From NCBI GenBank assembly GCA_900167925.1, contig FUZM01000001.1, positions 558,001 to 622,000 on the forward strand: a stretch of DNA of 64,000 nucleotides, given 5' to 3'. Below, one piece after another: positions 8,191 to 16,002 of this stretch (position 1 is its first letter; each line of letters opens with the position of its first letter). The position numbers and the translations under genes are program-made. Under the pieces are notes generated by a model, which saw only the letters and a list, made by a program, of their open reading frames with translations, made no database searches and was not told the DNA's origin. The DNA comes from Bacteroidales bacterium WCE2008 (GTDB lineage: Bacteria; Bacteroidota; Bacteroidia; Bacteroidales; UBA932).

Positions 8191-8346
8191 TGCCGGAGAT
8201 CTGCAATTTTTGAGCAGGCCACCAACGTTTTCGGGCCTATAGTGCCGGAGGTCTGCGATTTTCAAGCAGACCACTAGCGTTTTTGGGCCTTTAGTGCCGG
8301 AGGTCTGCAAATTTTCAGCAGACCGCCAGCAGTTTTGCTCCTTCAA
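8191..8346. repeat. Three tandem 52-bp hairpin repeats (array 2)
   Basis: Units begin TGCCGGAG at 8191, 8243 and 8295, again exactly 52 bp apart. Units 2 and 3 carry perfect 7-bp stems GGTCTGC/GCAGACC (8250-8256 with 8266-8272; 8302-8308 with 8318-8324) and nine-base A/T-rich loops; unit 1 has a weaker version with mismatches. After the stem comes a T-run and GGG. The layout (GTGCC, stem, A/T loop, stem, T-run, GGG) matches array 1 although the stem bases differ. Confidence 0.85.
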
Positions 8347-8440
8347 AGGCTGCTTGTCAAGGATCTTTGGCCGACAGGGAGAGAAGGATTCAGCGTTGAA
8401 CTTGTACCCTGGAAATTGGAAGCTTTACCGGGGTATAACG

Positions 8441-8472
8441 AAAAAAGGATGACCTTTGAAAGATCATCCTTT
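8441..8472 (-). terminator. Intrinsic terminator of tRNA-Pro
   Basis: Read on the minus strand, AAAGGATGA (8472-8464), an 11-base loop, and TCATCCTTT (8452-8444) form a 9-bp stem followed by a run of T (plus-strand A at 8441-8446). It lies 8 bases beyond the 3' end of the tRNA and is the expected terminator for that single-gene transcript. Confidence 0.85.
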
Positions 8473-8480
8473 AAATTCTG

Positions 8481-8554
8481 TCGGGGTACTGTGACTCGAA
8501 CACAGGACCCTCTGGTCCCAAACCAGATGCGCTAGCCAACTGCGCCACACCCCG
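8481..8554 (-). tRNA. tRNA-Pro (anticodon UGG)
   Basis: On the minus strand the cloverleaf is complete: acceptor CGGGGTG pairs with TACCCCG (one G-T), the D-arm includes GTTGGCTAGCGC, the anticodon stem TCTGG/CCAGA encloses the loop TTTGGGA with anticodon TGG, and the T-arm CTGTG-TTCGAGT-CACAG is perfect. The discriminator base is A; CCA is not encoded and must be added enzymatically. It is flanked by its own promoter (8617-8647) and terminator. Confidence 0.97.
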
Positions 8555-8616
8555 ATAACATCCCTTCGGGTTCGCCCCTCAGGTCCCATCGCAAACATTC
8601 GTTTCGATTGGGATTG

Positions 8617-8647
8617 CAAAGGTACTGACTTTTTTCAAAAAAACAAA
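8617..8647 (-). promoter_or_regulatory. Bacteroidetes-type promoter for tRNA-Pro
   Basis: On the minus strand TTTG (8647-8644), exactly 19 bases, then TACCTTTG (8624-8617). This matches the primary sigma consensus known for Bacteroidetes (TTTG at -33, TAnnTTTG at -7). The tRNA begins 62 bases after the -7 box, so a 5' leader of about 55 bases would be removed by RNase P. Confidence 0.85.
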
Positions 8648-8687
8648 TTTTCTCGGAGATTTTGTTAAAAATCGCGATTCGTTTTTG

Positions 8688-8695
8688 TATATTTG
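8688..8695 (+). promoter_or_regulatory. -7 promoter element of the lolD-like gene
   Basis: TATATTTG matches TAnnTTTG and lies 18 bases before the ATG at 8714. A TTTG sits at 8661-8664, but with a 23-base spacer, longer than the usual 19-21. Because transcription would start near 8702, the in-frame ATG at 8693 cannot be the start. Confidence 0.65.
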
Positions 8696-8713
8696 TTCCC
8701 AAAGGAACGCAAT

Positions 8714-9367
8714 ATGATAATCCAGGCAAAGGGAATAGAAAAAAGTTTCGGGAACCTTAAAGTCCTCAAGGGAATAGACTTCGAAGTGAAGAAATCCGAA
8801 GTCGTATCCATCATGGGTGCCAGCGGAGCCGGCAAATCGACCCTCCTCCAGATACTCGGTACCCTTTCCACCCCTGACGCCGGCAGCCTCGTCATCGATA
8901 ATACCAACGTCCTCAGCCTCGGATCCCGCGCACTCTCCGAATTCCGCAACAGAAGAATTGGCTTTGTCTTCCAGTTCCACCACCTTCTTCCGGAATTCAA
9001 TTCCCTTGAAAACGTAATGATCCCCGGGTTCATCGCCGGCCGCCAGGACCGCGAAGTCCGTGCCGAGGCCAAGCGCCTTCTCGAGACCCTCGGGCTTGCA
9101 GAAAGGATGGATCATAAGCCATCGGAACTCTCAGGCGGTGAGCAGCAGCGCGTCGCAATCGCCAGAGCCCTGATCAACAGCCCGGCAGTCCTCTTTGCCG
9201 ACGAACCTTCCGGCAACCTCGACAGCGCCACCAAGGCCGACCTGCACAAGCTCTTCTTCGAGCTCCGCGACCGTACGGGCCAGACGATAGTCATAGTCAC
9301 CCATGATCCAGAGCTCGCCGCGATGTGCGACCGCACGGTCCATATGCGCGACGGACTTTTCGAATAG
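8714..9367 (+). CDS. LolD-like ABC transporter ATP-binding protein
   Basis: 217 residues from ATG 8714; an ATG at 8693 overlaps the -7 element and is rejected. All nucleotide-binding motifs are present: Walker [10 protein letters not shown] (35-43), Q-loop in [15 protein letters not shown] signature [15 protein letters not shown], Walker [14 protein letters not shown] and H-loop VTHD. The [15 protein letters not shown] segment is typical of the LolD/MacB branch, whose members extract lipoproteins from the inner membrane or power MacB-type export. No permease is adjacent, so the partner must be encoded elsewhere; lolD is the most likely identity. It is followed 2 bases later by trmN6. Confidence 0.88.
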   Translation: MIIQAKGIEKSFGNLKVLKGIDFEVKKSEVVSIMGASGAGKSTLLQILGTLSTPDAGSLVIDNTNVLSLGSRALSEFRNRRIGFVFQFHHLLPEFNSLENVMIPGFIAGRQDREVRAEAKRLLETLGLAERMDHKPSELSGGEQQRVAIARALINSPAVLFADEPSGNLDSATKADLHKLFFELRDRTGQTIVIVTHDPELAAMCDRTVHMRDGLFE

Positions 9368-9369
9368 CC

Positions 9370-10071
9370 ATGGAGACCTTCCGGTTCAAGCAGTTTGAAG
9401 TCATCAACGAGCGTTCCGCCATGAAAGTCGGGACCGACGGAGTCATTCTCGGCGCCGCCGTGACCCTCGAATCCGGCGATGCTAGGATTTTGGACGCCGG
9501 CACCGGCACCGGAGTCGTCGCCCTCATGATCGCACAGCGCAGCGGGGACGGGACCATGATAACGGGCATAGATATCGACCCTGCGGCGGCGGAGGAAGCG
9601 GCCGCAAACTTCCGCAACTCCCCGTGGGCGGAAAGGCTCGCCGCGGCCAATCTCCCGATTCAGGACTGCGAAGGAGAGTTCGACCTTATAGTCTCCAACC
9701 CGCCGTATTTCGACGAATCCCTCCAGAATCCTGACCCGGAGCGCACCCTGGCCCGTCATACCGGCACCATGTCCTACCGGACTCTGCTGGATTTTGCAAA
9801 GGATCATCTGACCGCCGACGGCCGGCTTTCCATGATCCTTCCGACAGACCGGGAGCGCGACCTTATGCGCTACGCCAGGATGGAAGGCTTCTTCCCGTTC
9901 CGCATCCTCCGGATCCGGACTGTTGCCCGCAAAGAGCCGATGCGTATGGTCGTGGAATTCCGCAGGGGACGGGACCATGAACTCCGCGAAGAGGAGCTCA
10001 TAATACAAGAAAAAGGCCGGTATACCGTGCAGTACACCGACCTGGTAAAAGATTTCTATCTCTGGGCTTAA
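9370..10071 (+). CDS. trmN6: tRNA1(Val) adenine-37 N6-methyltransferase
   Basis: 233 residues from ATG 9370 (METFRFKQFEVINERSAMKV); the frame is open further upstream but overlaps the previous gene. The YfiC/TrmN6 family modifies A37 of tRNA-Val. The SAM-binding motif is DAGTGTGVVALMIAQ and the N6-adenine catalytic motif is SNPPYF. MKVGTDGVILGA is the family N-terminal signature. Its stop TAA shares the palindrome TTAA (10068-10071) with the stop of the convergent gene. Confidence 0.88.
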   Translation: METFRFKQFEVINERSAMKVGTDGVILGAAVTLESGDARILDAGTGTGVVALMIAQRSGDGTMITGIDIDPAAAEEAAANFRNSPWAERLAAANLPIQDCEGEFDLIVSNPPYFDESLQNPDPERTLARHTGTMSYRTLLDFAKDHLTADGRLSMILPTDRERDLMRYARMEGFFPFRILRIRTVARKEPMRMVVEFRRGRDHELREEELIIQEKGRYTVQYTDLVKDFYLWA

Positions 10072-10544
10072 TTGTCCTTCTTAAACCCTTTGTGCTGGCC
10101 TCCGCGCAGCCTTGCAATCTGCTGACGGCGGAATTTCTCCTCTCCGATGATAAGCTTGGCGACTTTATCGACCGGAATAACCTTGCGGTAGCGCTCGAGA
10201 TATTTTACATCGACTTCTCCGGAGGCTTTTTCAGCTTTGAGATAGTTCTGGAGAGCCTTCTCTATCTCTTGCTCCGAGGCTTTGTCCTGGATTGCCTTCT
10301 CAAGCTTTCCGAACGCATCCATCACTTCTCCGAAGGCCTTCATCCTTTCACCCTCAGCCTCATTGTACAGCGCCCAGAATTTAGCGGCTTCGGCCGGAGT
10401 CAGGTCCATTTCAGAAGTCAGAAAAGCGATCCTTTCGCTTTTCACTTTTTCATGCCAGCCTTTATTCTGGTTAGGCTGGGCGGCTGCCCCGAAAGAGAAA
10501 GCCGCAATCAGGAAGAATGTAATCAGTGACAATTTAGTTCTCAT
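10068..10544 (-). CDS. Secreted Spy/CpxP-like helical protein
   Basis: 158 residues with a clear signal peptide (MRTKLSLITFFLIAAFSFGAAAQ). The mature part is highly charged and helical, with EMDLTPAEAAKFWALYNEAE resembling the LTxxQ-type motif of Spy/CpxP periplasmic proteins. The gene is third in an operon behind an ECF sigma factor and a small membrane protein, overlapping the latter by 11 bases. In Bacteroidetes such trios are frequent; a role in envelope-stress sensing or chaperoning is inference from position and fold type. Confidence 0.6.
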   Translation of the reverse strand: MRTKLSLITFFLIAAFSFGAAAQPNQNKGWHEKVKSERIAFLTSEMDLTPAEAAKFWALYNEAEGERMKAFGEVMDAFGKLEKAIQDKASEQEIEKALQNYLKAEKASGEVDVKYLERYRKVIPVDKVAKLIIGEEKFRRQQIARLRGGQHKGFKKDN

Positions 10545-10920
10545 TTCCTAAGTATGCTATCTGTTCGACTGATGTATTCGAATTTAAAAGATACTCGAGT
10601 ATATCATCTTCCGAAGAAACCGGCTCCTCGGAGACTTCGCTTGAGTAATAGATATAGGAATCCGTAGAAGGGATTATCTCGGCTATCCCGAAATCGTCAT
10701 AATCCTGGGCGGCAGGACTTGTGGAAAGCCGAAGTACGGCCGTCCCTACAGTCACGATAGCCACGAAAGCCGCCGCGAGAGCCACATACGGCCTGAGTCT
10801 TTCCCAGCCCGAAGCATGCTCTTCCTGCGGAATAGCCGAAAGCCTCGTCTTGAGGTCTTCGAAATACCCTTCAGGGACGTTATGATAAATCTTCTGGTCC
10901 ATATCCGATTCTTTAGACAC
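10534..10920 (-). CDS. Small membrane protein, putative anti-sigma factor
   Basis: 128 residues; the start could instead be the second Met at 10902 (MDQKIYHNVPEGYFEDLKTR). A soluble N-terminal segment of about 45 residues precedes one transmembrane helix (VALAAAFVAIVTVGTAV), followed by an acidic C-terminal part. This topology and its position 16 bases after an ECF sigma gene suggest it restrains that sigma factor. There is no zinc-binding HxxxCxxC motif, so it is not a classical ZAS anti-sigma factor. I recognise no named family. Confidence 0.55.
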   Translation of the reverse strand: MSKESDMDQKIYHNVPEGYFEDLKTRLSAIPQEEHASGWERLRPYVALAAAFVAIVTVGTAVLRLSTSPAAQDYDDFGIAEIIPSTDSYIYYSSEVSEEPVSSEDDILEYLLNSNTSVEQIAYLGNEN

Positions 10921-10936
10921 TAAAACAGTCGCAAGG

Positions 10937-11476
10937 TTAAAAATTTTCTTTCAGAATCGCCTTCATCTTTTCATAGGCGAAGTGGTAGGACGCTTTGAGC
11001 GAACTTACAGACGTATCCATTATTTCGGAGATATCCTCATATTTGAGATCCTCGAAATAACGCATTGTAAATACCAGACGCTGCTTTGTAGGAAGCTTCT
11101 GGACTGCTTTCAGCAGCAGGCGCTGCGCTTCGTCCCCGTTGAAATACGGGTCGTCATCCACCAGTCTTTCCAGTTCCGCGGTAAGGCTCCCTGAAGAAAG
11201 CAGGCTGCGGAGTTTCTGGCGCCGGAGGAAATTCAGCGTCTCGTTAGTCGCTATGCGGTATATCCACGTAAAAAGCTGCGCTTCCCCCCTGAAGGATGGA
11301 AGTGCAGCCCATATCTTTACGAATATTTCCTGAAGAAGATCATCGGTGTCTTCGTGGCAGCAGGTAAACCTGCGGACGTGCCAGTAGAGTCTTTCGCTAT
11401 AGCCCGAGACTATCTCGTTGAAGGCTCTTTCGTGCTGACCGCTGTTCCAGAGACTGATAATCTCCTTGTCGGACAT
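10937..11476 (-). CDS. ECF-type RNA polymerase sigma factor
   Basis: 179 residues. Region 2 (about 25-90) includes the DDLLQEIFVKIWAALPSFRG core and TWIYRIATNETLNFLRRQ; region 4 (about 120-170) has LPTKQRLVFTMRYFEDLKYE followed by the helix-turn-helix EISEIMDTSVSSLKASYHFA-type sequence. Its ATG directly abuts the stop codon of the transketolase C-terminal gene, with no base between, so it is translated from the same message. Two genes downstream encode a membrane protein and a Spy-like protein that are likely its regulator and target or co-sensor. Confidence 0.92.
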   Translation of the reverse strand: MSDKEIISLWNSGQHERAFNEIVSGYSERLYWHVRRFTCCHEDTDDLLQEIFVKIWAALPSFRGEAQLFTWIYRIATNETLNFLRRQKLRSLLSSGSLTAELERLVDDDPYFNGDEAQRLLLKAVQKLPTKQRLVFTMRYFEDLKYEDISEIMDTSVSSLKASYHFAYEKMKAILKENF

Positions 11477-12427
11477 TTATCGGTTCATTACTTTCTTGGC
11501 GGCCTTAGCGATGTGCTCGGCATCGAGTCCGTAGGCAGCCATCAGTTCCTTAGGAGTACCTGACTGACCGAAACGGTCTCCACCGTTGACCATCTCCATA
11601 GGAGTAGGTGCCCTGCGTGCGAGGACGCCGGCAACGAGTTCTCCGAGTCCGCCTGCGCTGTTGTGCTCCTCGGCAACTACGACGCCCTTGGTCTTCAGAG
11701 CTGAAGTCACGATCGTTGCCTCGTCGAGAGGCTTGATTGTAGCGACATTGATGACCTCGGCGCAGATGCCTTCAGCCTCGAGGGCTTCGGCAGCCTGGAG
11801 AGCCTCCCATACAAGGTGGCCCGTAGCGATGATGGTGACATCCTTACCCTCGTTCATTACGTAAGCCTTGCCGATCTCGAACTCTTCATCCTCCGGAGTG
11901 AAGTTCGGAACTGAAGGACGGCCGAAACGGAGGTAAACAGGGCCGTTGTATTTTGCTGCTGCGATAGTAGCGTTCTTGGTCTGGTTGAAGTCGCAAGGGT
12001 TGATCACTACCATGCCCGGAAGAGCGCGCATGAGAGCGATATCCTCCATTGTCTGGTGCGTAGCGCCGTCCTCGCCGAGAGTGATACCGGCGTGGGACGA
12101 AGCAAGCTTGACATTGGTATGGCCATAAGCGACCTCCTGGCGGATCTGGTCATATACTCGGCCTGTGATGAACTCTGCGAATGAACCTGCGAAAGGAACC
12201 TTGCCGGTGATGGCGAGACCTGCTGCGACGCCTACCATGTTGGCCTCGGCGATGCCGCACTGGACGAATCTCTCAGGGAACTCTGCTGCGAAAGCATCCA
12301 TCTTGAGAGAGCCTTTGAGGTCGGCTGTAAGTGCAACGACTCTCGGATCTGCCTTACCTGCCTCGAGGAGGCCTACACCGAATCCGCTGCGGGTATCTTT
12401 CTTACCTGTGTCGATATATTTCTTCAT
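11477..12427 (-). CDS. Transketolase, C-terminal subunit
   Basis: 316 residues covering the pyrimidine-binding and C-terminal domains of transketolase. GLAITGKVPFAGSFAEFITG, EDGATHQTMEDIALMRALPG and a final swivel domain near VVAEEHNSAGGLGE are visible. It works with the N-terminal subunit encoded immediately upstream; together they move two-carbon ketol units in the pentose phosphate pathway. Split transketolases of this kind are widespread in Bacteroidetes, Firmicutes and archaea. The gene is 12 bases after its partner and directly joined to the sigma-factor gene. Confidence 0.93.
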   Translation of the reverse strand: MKKYIDTGKKDTRSGFGVGLLEAGKADPRVVALTADLKGSLKMDAFAAEFPERFVQCGIAEANMVGVAAGLAITGKVPFAGSFAEFITGRVYDQIRQEVAYGHTNVKLASSHAGITLGEDGATHQTMEDIALMRALPGMVVINPCDFNQTKNATIAAAKYNGPVYLRFGRPSVPNFTPEDEEFEIGKAYVMNEGKDVTIIATGHLVWEALQAAEALEAEGICAEVINVATIKPLDEATIVTSALKTKGVVVAEEHNSAGGLGELVAGVLARRAPTPMEMVNGGDRFGQSGTPKELMAAYGLDAEHIAKAAKKVMNR

Positions 12428-12439
12428 AACTCTTTCAAA

Positions 12440-13288
12440 TTAAAAATCACCCAATGTCTCTTCGAGCTGCTTCATAGCCTCGGCGCACTGCTCCTCTGAA
12501 GGGGCCTTGCCGTGCCACTTATGTGTTCCTGCCATGAAATCTACTCCGTGACCCATTTCGGTGCGGAAAAGAATCATGCAAGGCTTACCGTTGCTCTTGT
12601 TGATCTTCTTGGCCTCGTTGTATGCGTTGAGGATGGCCTCGATGTCATGACCGTCAGCTACGATGGTGTTCCATCCGAAAGCTTTCCACTTAGCCTCAAG
12701 GTCTCCCTGACCGGAAACCTCGTCCACCGGACCGTCGATCTGCTGACCGTTCCAGTCTGTCATGGCGATAAGGTTGTCGAGATTGTGGTGGGCTGCAAAC
12801 ATGGCGGCCTCCCAGAACTGGCCTTCCTCAGTCTCGCCGTCTCCGCAGAGAACATAAGCGTAGCTGTCTTCTCCGGACATCTTCTTGCCGAGGGCAAGGC
12901 CCGCAGCTACGGAAAGACCCTGGCCGAGAGAACCTGAGCACTGGGAAACACCAGGAAGCTCATGCTCTACAGAAGGGTGTCCCTGGATTCTGGAACCATA
13001 CTGTCTGAGTGTTGCAAGTTCGCTTGCAGGATAGTAACCTGCGCGGGCGAGAACGGCGTAGTAGACCGGGGCGAGGTGGCCTGCGGAAAGGATGAACATA
13101 TCCTGACCCTTGCCTTCGCGGGTCCAGGTTGCAGGATCCTGTTTCATGACGCCGAAATAGAGTGTTGTCAGGATATCGGTGCTGCTGAGGGATCCGCCCG
13201 GGTGACCGGACTTCGCCATGCATACCATCCTGATGATGTCCCTCCTTACCTGAGAGGCGACTTTCTTCATTTCTTCAATAGTAGCCAT
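12440..13288 (-). CDS. Transketolase, N-terminal subunit
   Basis: 282 residues from the ATG at 13288 (MATIEEMKKVASQVRRDIIR); an upstream ATG at 13342 lies before the proposed promoter and is rejected. This is the thiamine-diphosphate-binding half: KSGHPGGSLSSTDIL at the N-terminus and the motif GDGETEEGQFWEAAMFAAHH with the trailing WNGQQIDG binds the cofactor and Mg. It leads an operon of tktN-tktC-sigma-membrane protein-Spy-like protein. Confidence 0.94.
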   Translation of the reverse strand: MATIEEMKKVASQVRRDIIRMVCMAKSGHPGGSLSSTDILTTLYFGVMKQDPATWTREGKGQDMFILSAGHLAPVYYAVLARAGYYPASELATLRQYGSRIQGHPSVEHELPGVSQCSGSLGQGLSVAAGLALGKKMSGEDSYAYVLCGDGETEEGQFWEAAMFAAHHNLDNLIAMTDWNGQQIDGPVDEVSGQGDLEAKWKAFGWNTIVADGHDIEAILNAYNEAKKINKSNGKPCMILFRTEMGHGVDFMAGTHKWHGKAPSEEQCAEAMKQLEETLGDF

Positions 13289-13318
13289 ATTTTTATACGA
13301 TATATGTTTTCGAGCTGT

Positions 13319-13357
13319 CAAAGATAGCAATAATTTTTCCAATTTGAGTTATATTTG
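13319..13357. promoter_or_regulatory. Back-to-back promoters of the transketolase operon and lepA
   Basis: On the minus strand TATCTTTG (13326-13319) lies 30 bases before the transketolase ATG; on the plus strand TATATTTG (13350-13357) lies 21 bases before the lepA ATG. Both fit TAnnTTTG. The boxes are only 23 bases apart and face away from each other, so their -33 regions overlap and polymerase binding to one should exclude the other. Confidence 0.7.
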
Positions 13358-13378
13358 CAGTCAAAGAAAATTATAAGA

Positions 13379-15166
13379 ATGAAACATATACGCAATTTCT
13401 GCATAATCGCTCATATCGACCACGGCAAGAGTACTCTTGCCGACCGTCTGCTCGAGCTCACGAAGACTCTTGCCGACCGCGATATGGAAAATCAGGTTCT
13501 TGACGACATGGATCTGGAGAAGGAGAAGGGAATCACGATCAAGAGCCACGCGATCCAGATGGACTATACGTACAAGGGCGAAAAATATGTACTCAACCTG
13601 ATCGATACCCCGGGGCATGTCGACTTCTCTTACGAAGTCTCCCGATCTATCGCTTCCTGCGAAGGAGCGCTGCTCGTCGTAGATGCCTCCCAGGGCGTCC
13701 AGGCCCAGACAATCTCGAACCTCTACCAGGCGATCGACCATGGTCTCGAGATCATTCCGGTACTCAATAAGATAGACATGGATTCGGCGATGGTCGAAGT
13801 AGTCACCGACGAAGTCTGCGACCTGCTCGGCTGCGATCCGGAGGATGTCTATAAAGTCTCCGCCCGCACCGGCGAAGGAGTGGCTCCGCTGCTGGACGCC
13901 ATCATCGAGAAGATCCCAGCCCCGAAAGGCGACCCGGACGCTCCTCTGCAGGCCCTTATCTTCGACTCCGTGTTCAACTCCTTCAGGGGTATCATAGCCT
14001 ACTTCAAGGTAGTCAACGGAAGCATCCGCAAAGGGGAGAAAGTCAAATTCTTCAATACAGGCAAAGAGTATGAGGCCGACGAGATCGGAGTCCTCAAGAT
14101 GCAGCTCAAGCCTACCGACTCTGTTTCCTGCGGCGATGTAGGCTATATCATCTCCGGAATCAAGGCTGCCGCCGAGGTCAAGGTGGGAGATACCATCACC
14201 CATGTCGAAAACCCGTGCAAGGAAGCCATTGCCGGTTTCGAAGAGGTCAAGCCGATGCTCTTCGCCGGCATGTACCCTGTCCAGGCCGACCGTTACGAAG
14301 ACCTCCGTTCGACCCTCGAGAAATTCCAGCTCAACGACGCCTCGTTCGTCTATGAGCCTGAGTCGTCTCTGGCCCTGGGCTTCGGATTCCGCTGCGGCTT
14401 CCTCGGACTTCTGCACCTGGAAATCGTGCAGGAGAGGCTCTTCAGGGAGTTCTCCATGGACGTCATAACGACAGTCCCTAACGTTTCCTACAAAGTCTAT
14501 ACGACCAGGGGAGAGGTCATCGACGTACATAACCCTTCGGGCCTTCCGGCGCCGACTCTCATCGAGCATATCGAAGAGCCATATATCCGCGCCCAGATAA
14601 TCACCAACACCGAATTCTACGGTCCGGTAATGAAACTCTGCATGGACAAGCGCGGAGTCCTCACCGGAGAACATTATATCACCTCTACCCGTGTCGAGCT
14701 GACTTACGAGATGCCTCTGTCGGAGATAGTGTTCGACTTCTACGACAAGCTCAAGTCCATCTCCAAAGGCTATGCTTCCTTCGACTACCATGTCATGGGA
14801 TACCGGCCGGCCAGACTCGTCAAGCTTGACATCCTGCTCAACGGCGATCCTGCCGACGCCCTGTCGTCGCTCATCCATGAGGACCATGCCTATGACTTCG
14901 GCCGCAAGATCTGCCTCAAGCTCAAGGATCTTATCCCGAGACAGCAGTTCGACATCGCCATCCAGGCCGCCATCGGCGCCAAGATCATCGCCCGCGAGAC
15001 CGTCCGCCAGGTCCGCAAGGATGTTACCGCGAAGTGCTACGGAGGCGATATAACCCGTAAGCGCAAACTGCTCGAGAAGCAGAAGGAAGGAAAGAAGAGA
15101 ATGCGCCAGATCGGTACCGTCCAGGTGCCTCAGAGCGCGTTCATGGCTGTACTTAAACTGGATTAG
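13379..15166 (+). CDS. lepA: Elongation factor 4 (LepA)
   Basis: 595 residues from ATG 13379. The translational GTPase has G1 [10 protein letters not shown]3 [13 protein letters not shown]4 NKID and a C-terminal domain specific to LepA ending [19 protein letters not shown]4 back-translocates or remodels stalled ribosomes and influences initiation. The length is normal. It leads a plus-strand run of tightly packed genes; the next starts 2 bases after its stop. Confidence 0.98.
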   Translation: MKHIRNFCIIAHIDHGKSTLADRLLELTKTLADRDMENQVLDDMDLEKEKGITIKSHAIQMDYTYKGEKYVLNLIDTPGHVDFSYEVSRSIASCEGALLVVDASQGVQAQTISNLYQAIDHGLEIIPVLNKIDMDSAMVEVVTDEVCDLLGCDPEDVYKVSARTGEGVAPLLDAIIEKIPAPKGDPDAPLQALIFDSVFNSFRGIIAYFKVVNGSIRKGEKVKFFNTGKEYEADEIGVLKMQLKPTDSVSCGDVGYIISGIKAAAEVKVGDTITHVENPCKEAIAGFEEVKPMLFAGMYPVQADRYEDLRSTLEKFQLNDASFVYEPESSLALGFGFRCGFLGLLHLEIVQERLFREFSMDVITTVPNVSYKVYTTRGEVIDVHNPSGLPAPTLIEHIEEPYIRAQIITNTEFYGPVMKLCMDKRGVLTGEHYITSTRVELTYEMPLSEIVFDFYDKLKSISKGYASFDYHVMGYRPARLVKLDILLNGDPADALSSLIHEDHAYDFGRKICLKLKDLIPRQQFDIAIQAAIGAKIIARETVRQVRKDVTAKCYGGDITRKRKLLEKQKEGKKRMRQIGTVQVPQSAFMAVLKLD

Positions 15167-15168
15167 CC

Positions 15169-16002
15169 ATGCTCGGAGTCGCTGTACTGCTTACTGTCTT
15201 CAACCGCCGCGAGAAGACTCTCGCGTGCCTGGACAACTGCTATCGCCAGATCGACGGCATGAAAGCCGCCCGGGAATATGAATTCACTGTATATCTGGTC
15301 GATGACGGAAGTACCGACGGTACCTCCGAGGCAATACGCGAGAACTTCCCGCAGGTAGAGCTTATCCAGGGTGACGGAGGACTTTTCTGGAACAGGGGAA
15401 TGAGGCTGGCCTGGGAGAAGGCTGCCGAGAAGGATTATGATTTCTACCTCTGGCTCAATGACGATACTTTGATGAAAGAGGGGGCTCTGGCCGCCCTTAT
15501 GGAGACATCCGGATTCCTCAAGCATAAGGCCATAATCGCCGGGACCTGCGAGAATTCCGCCGGGGAACTTTCCTACGGAGGCCGCACCAGGTCCAACAAG
15601 CTGATCGCGCCCGATCCGGCAATCCCGGTCCCATGCTATATGTTCAATGGGAATCTGGTCCTGGTCCCGAAGGCGGTATACGAGGTGCTCGGCTCGCTTG
15701 AGCCGAAGTATCAGCACACTTTCGGAGATTATGATTACGGCGTGCGCGCCGTCAAGGCCGGGATCCCGAGAGTCGTCGCCCCGGGAGTGCTGGCTTCATG
15801 TGACCGCAACCCCGGAATCCCTAAATGGAGGGACTCCTCATATACGCTAAAGGAAAGAGTCCGCTATCTCATGACCCCGAAAGGCCGTCCGCCTAAGGAA
15901 CAGTTCCTTTTCGACAGCCGGCTCAACGGTATCTTCTATGCGATGGGCCACGGGCTTTCGCTTACTTTCAAACTCCTATTTCCAAAACGGAACATTATCT
16001 GA
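15169..16002 (+). CDS. Family 2 glycosyltransferase
   Basis: 277 residues, GT-A fold. The nucleotide-sugar-binding motif is VDDGSTDGT (about 40-48) and the second acidic motif is LWLNDDTLMKEGA (about 99-111). GDGGLFWNRGMRLAWE matches the subgroup of cell-surface GT2 enzymes related to rhamnosyl/glucosyl transferases. There are no membrane segments, so it acts on the cytoplasmic side. It overlaps menA by one base, which implies co-translation, although no direct pathway link to menaquinone is apparent. Sugar and acceptor are unknown. Confidence 0.85.
   Translation: MLGVAVLLTVFNRREKTLACLDNCYRQIDGMKAAREYEFTVYLVDDGSTDGTSEAIRENFPQVELIQGDGGLFWNRGMRLAWEKAAEKDYDFYLWLNDDTLMKEGALAALMETSGFLKHKAIIAGTCENSAGELSYGGRTRSNKLIAPDPAIPVPCYMFNGNLVLVPKAVYEVLGSLEPKYQHTFGDYDYGVRAVKAGIPRVVAPGVLASCDRNPGIPKWRDSSYTLKERVRYLMTPKGRPPKEQFLFDSRLNGIFYAMGHGLSLTFKLLFPKRNII

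Larger units (their letters stand above)
6917..8440. other. Non-coding island rich in palindromic repeats
   Basis: About 1.5 kb between the ribosomal-operon terminator and the tRNA-Pro terminator without a convincing gene. Short open frames on both strands here have no recognisable domain, run across repeat units whose period is not a multiple of three, and lack a plausible start. The plus strand is pyrimidine-rich over 6920-7440 and carries a repeated CGTTCTTCACGGCG at 7311-7324 and 7617-7630. From 7467 onward the sequence is largely inverted and tandem repeats, described separately. Whether it is transcribed cannot be told from sequence. Confidence 0.7.

Noticed and set aside
7753..8346. 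Possible CRISPR array
   Set aside because: Whole 52-bp units repeat without unique spacers, there are few copies, and no cas gene is in the window.
7467..8346. Possible integron attC series or retron RNA
   Set aside because: No integrase or reverse transcriptase is present, and the hairpins follow each other directly without cassettes between them.
8481..8554. tRNA-Pro as an attachment site of an integrated element
   Set aside because: No integrase, no partial tRNA repeat nearby, and the flanking region contains only short repeats.
13361..14887. 508-codon open frame antisense to lepA
   Set aside because: A shadow of the GC-rich lepA codons; lepA is unambiguous in the other direction.
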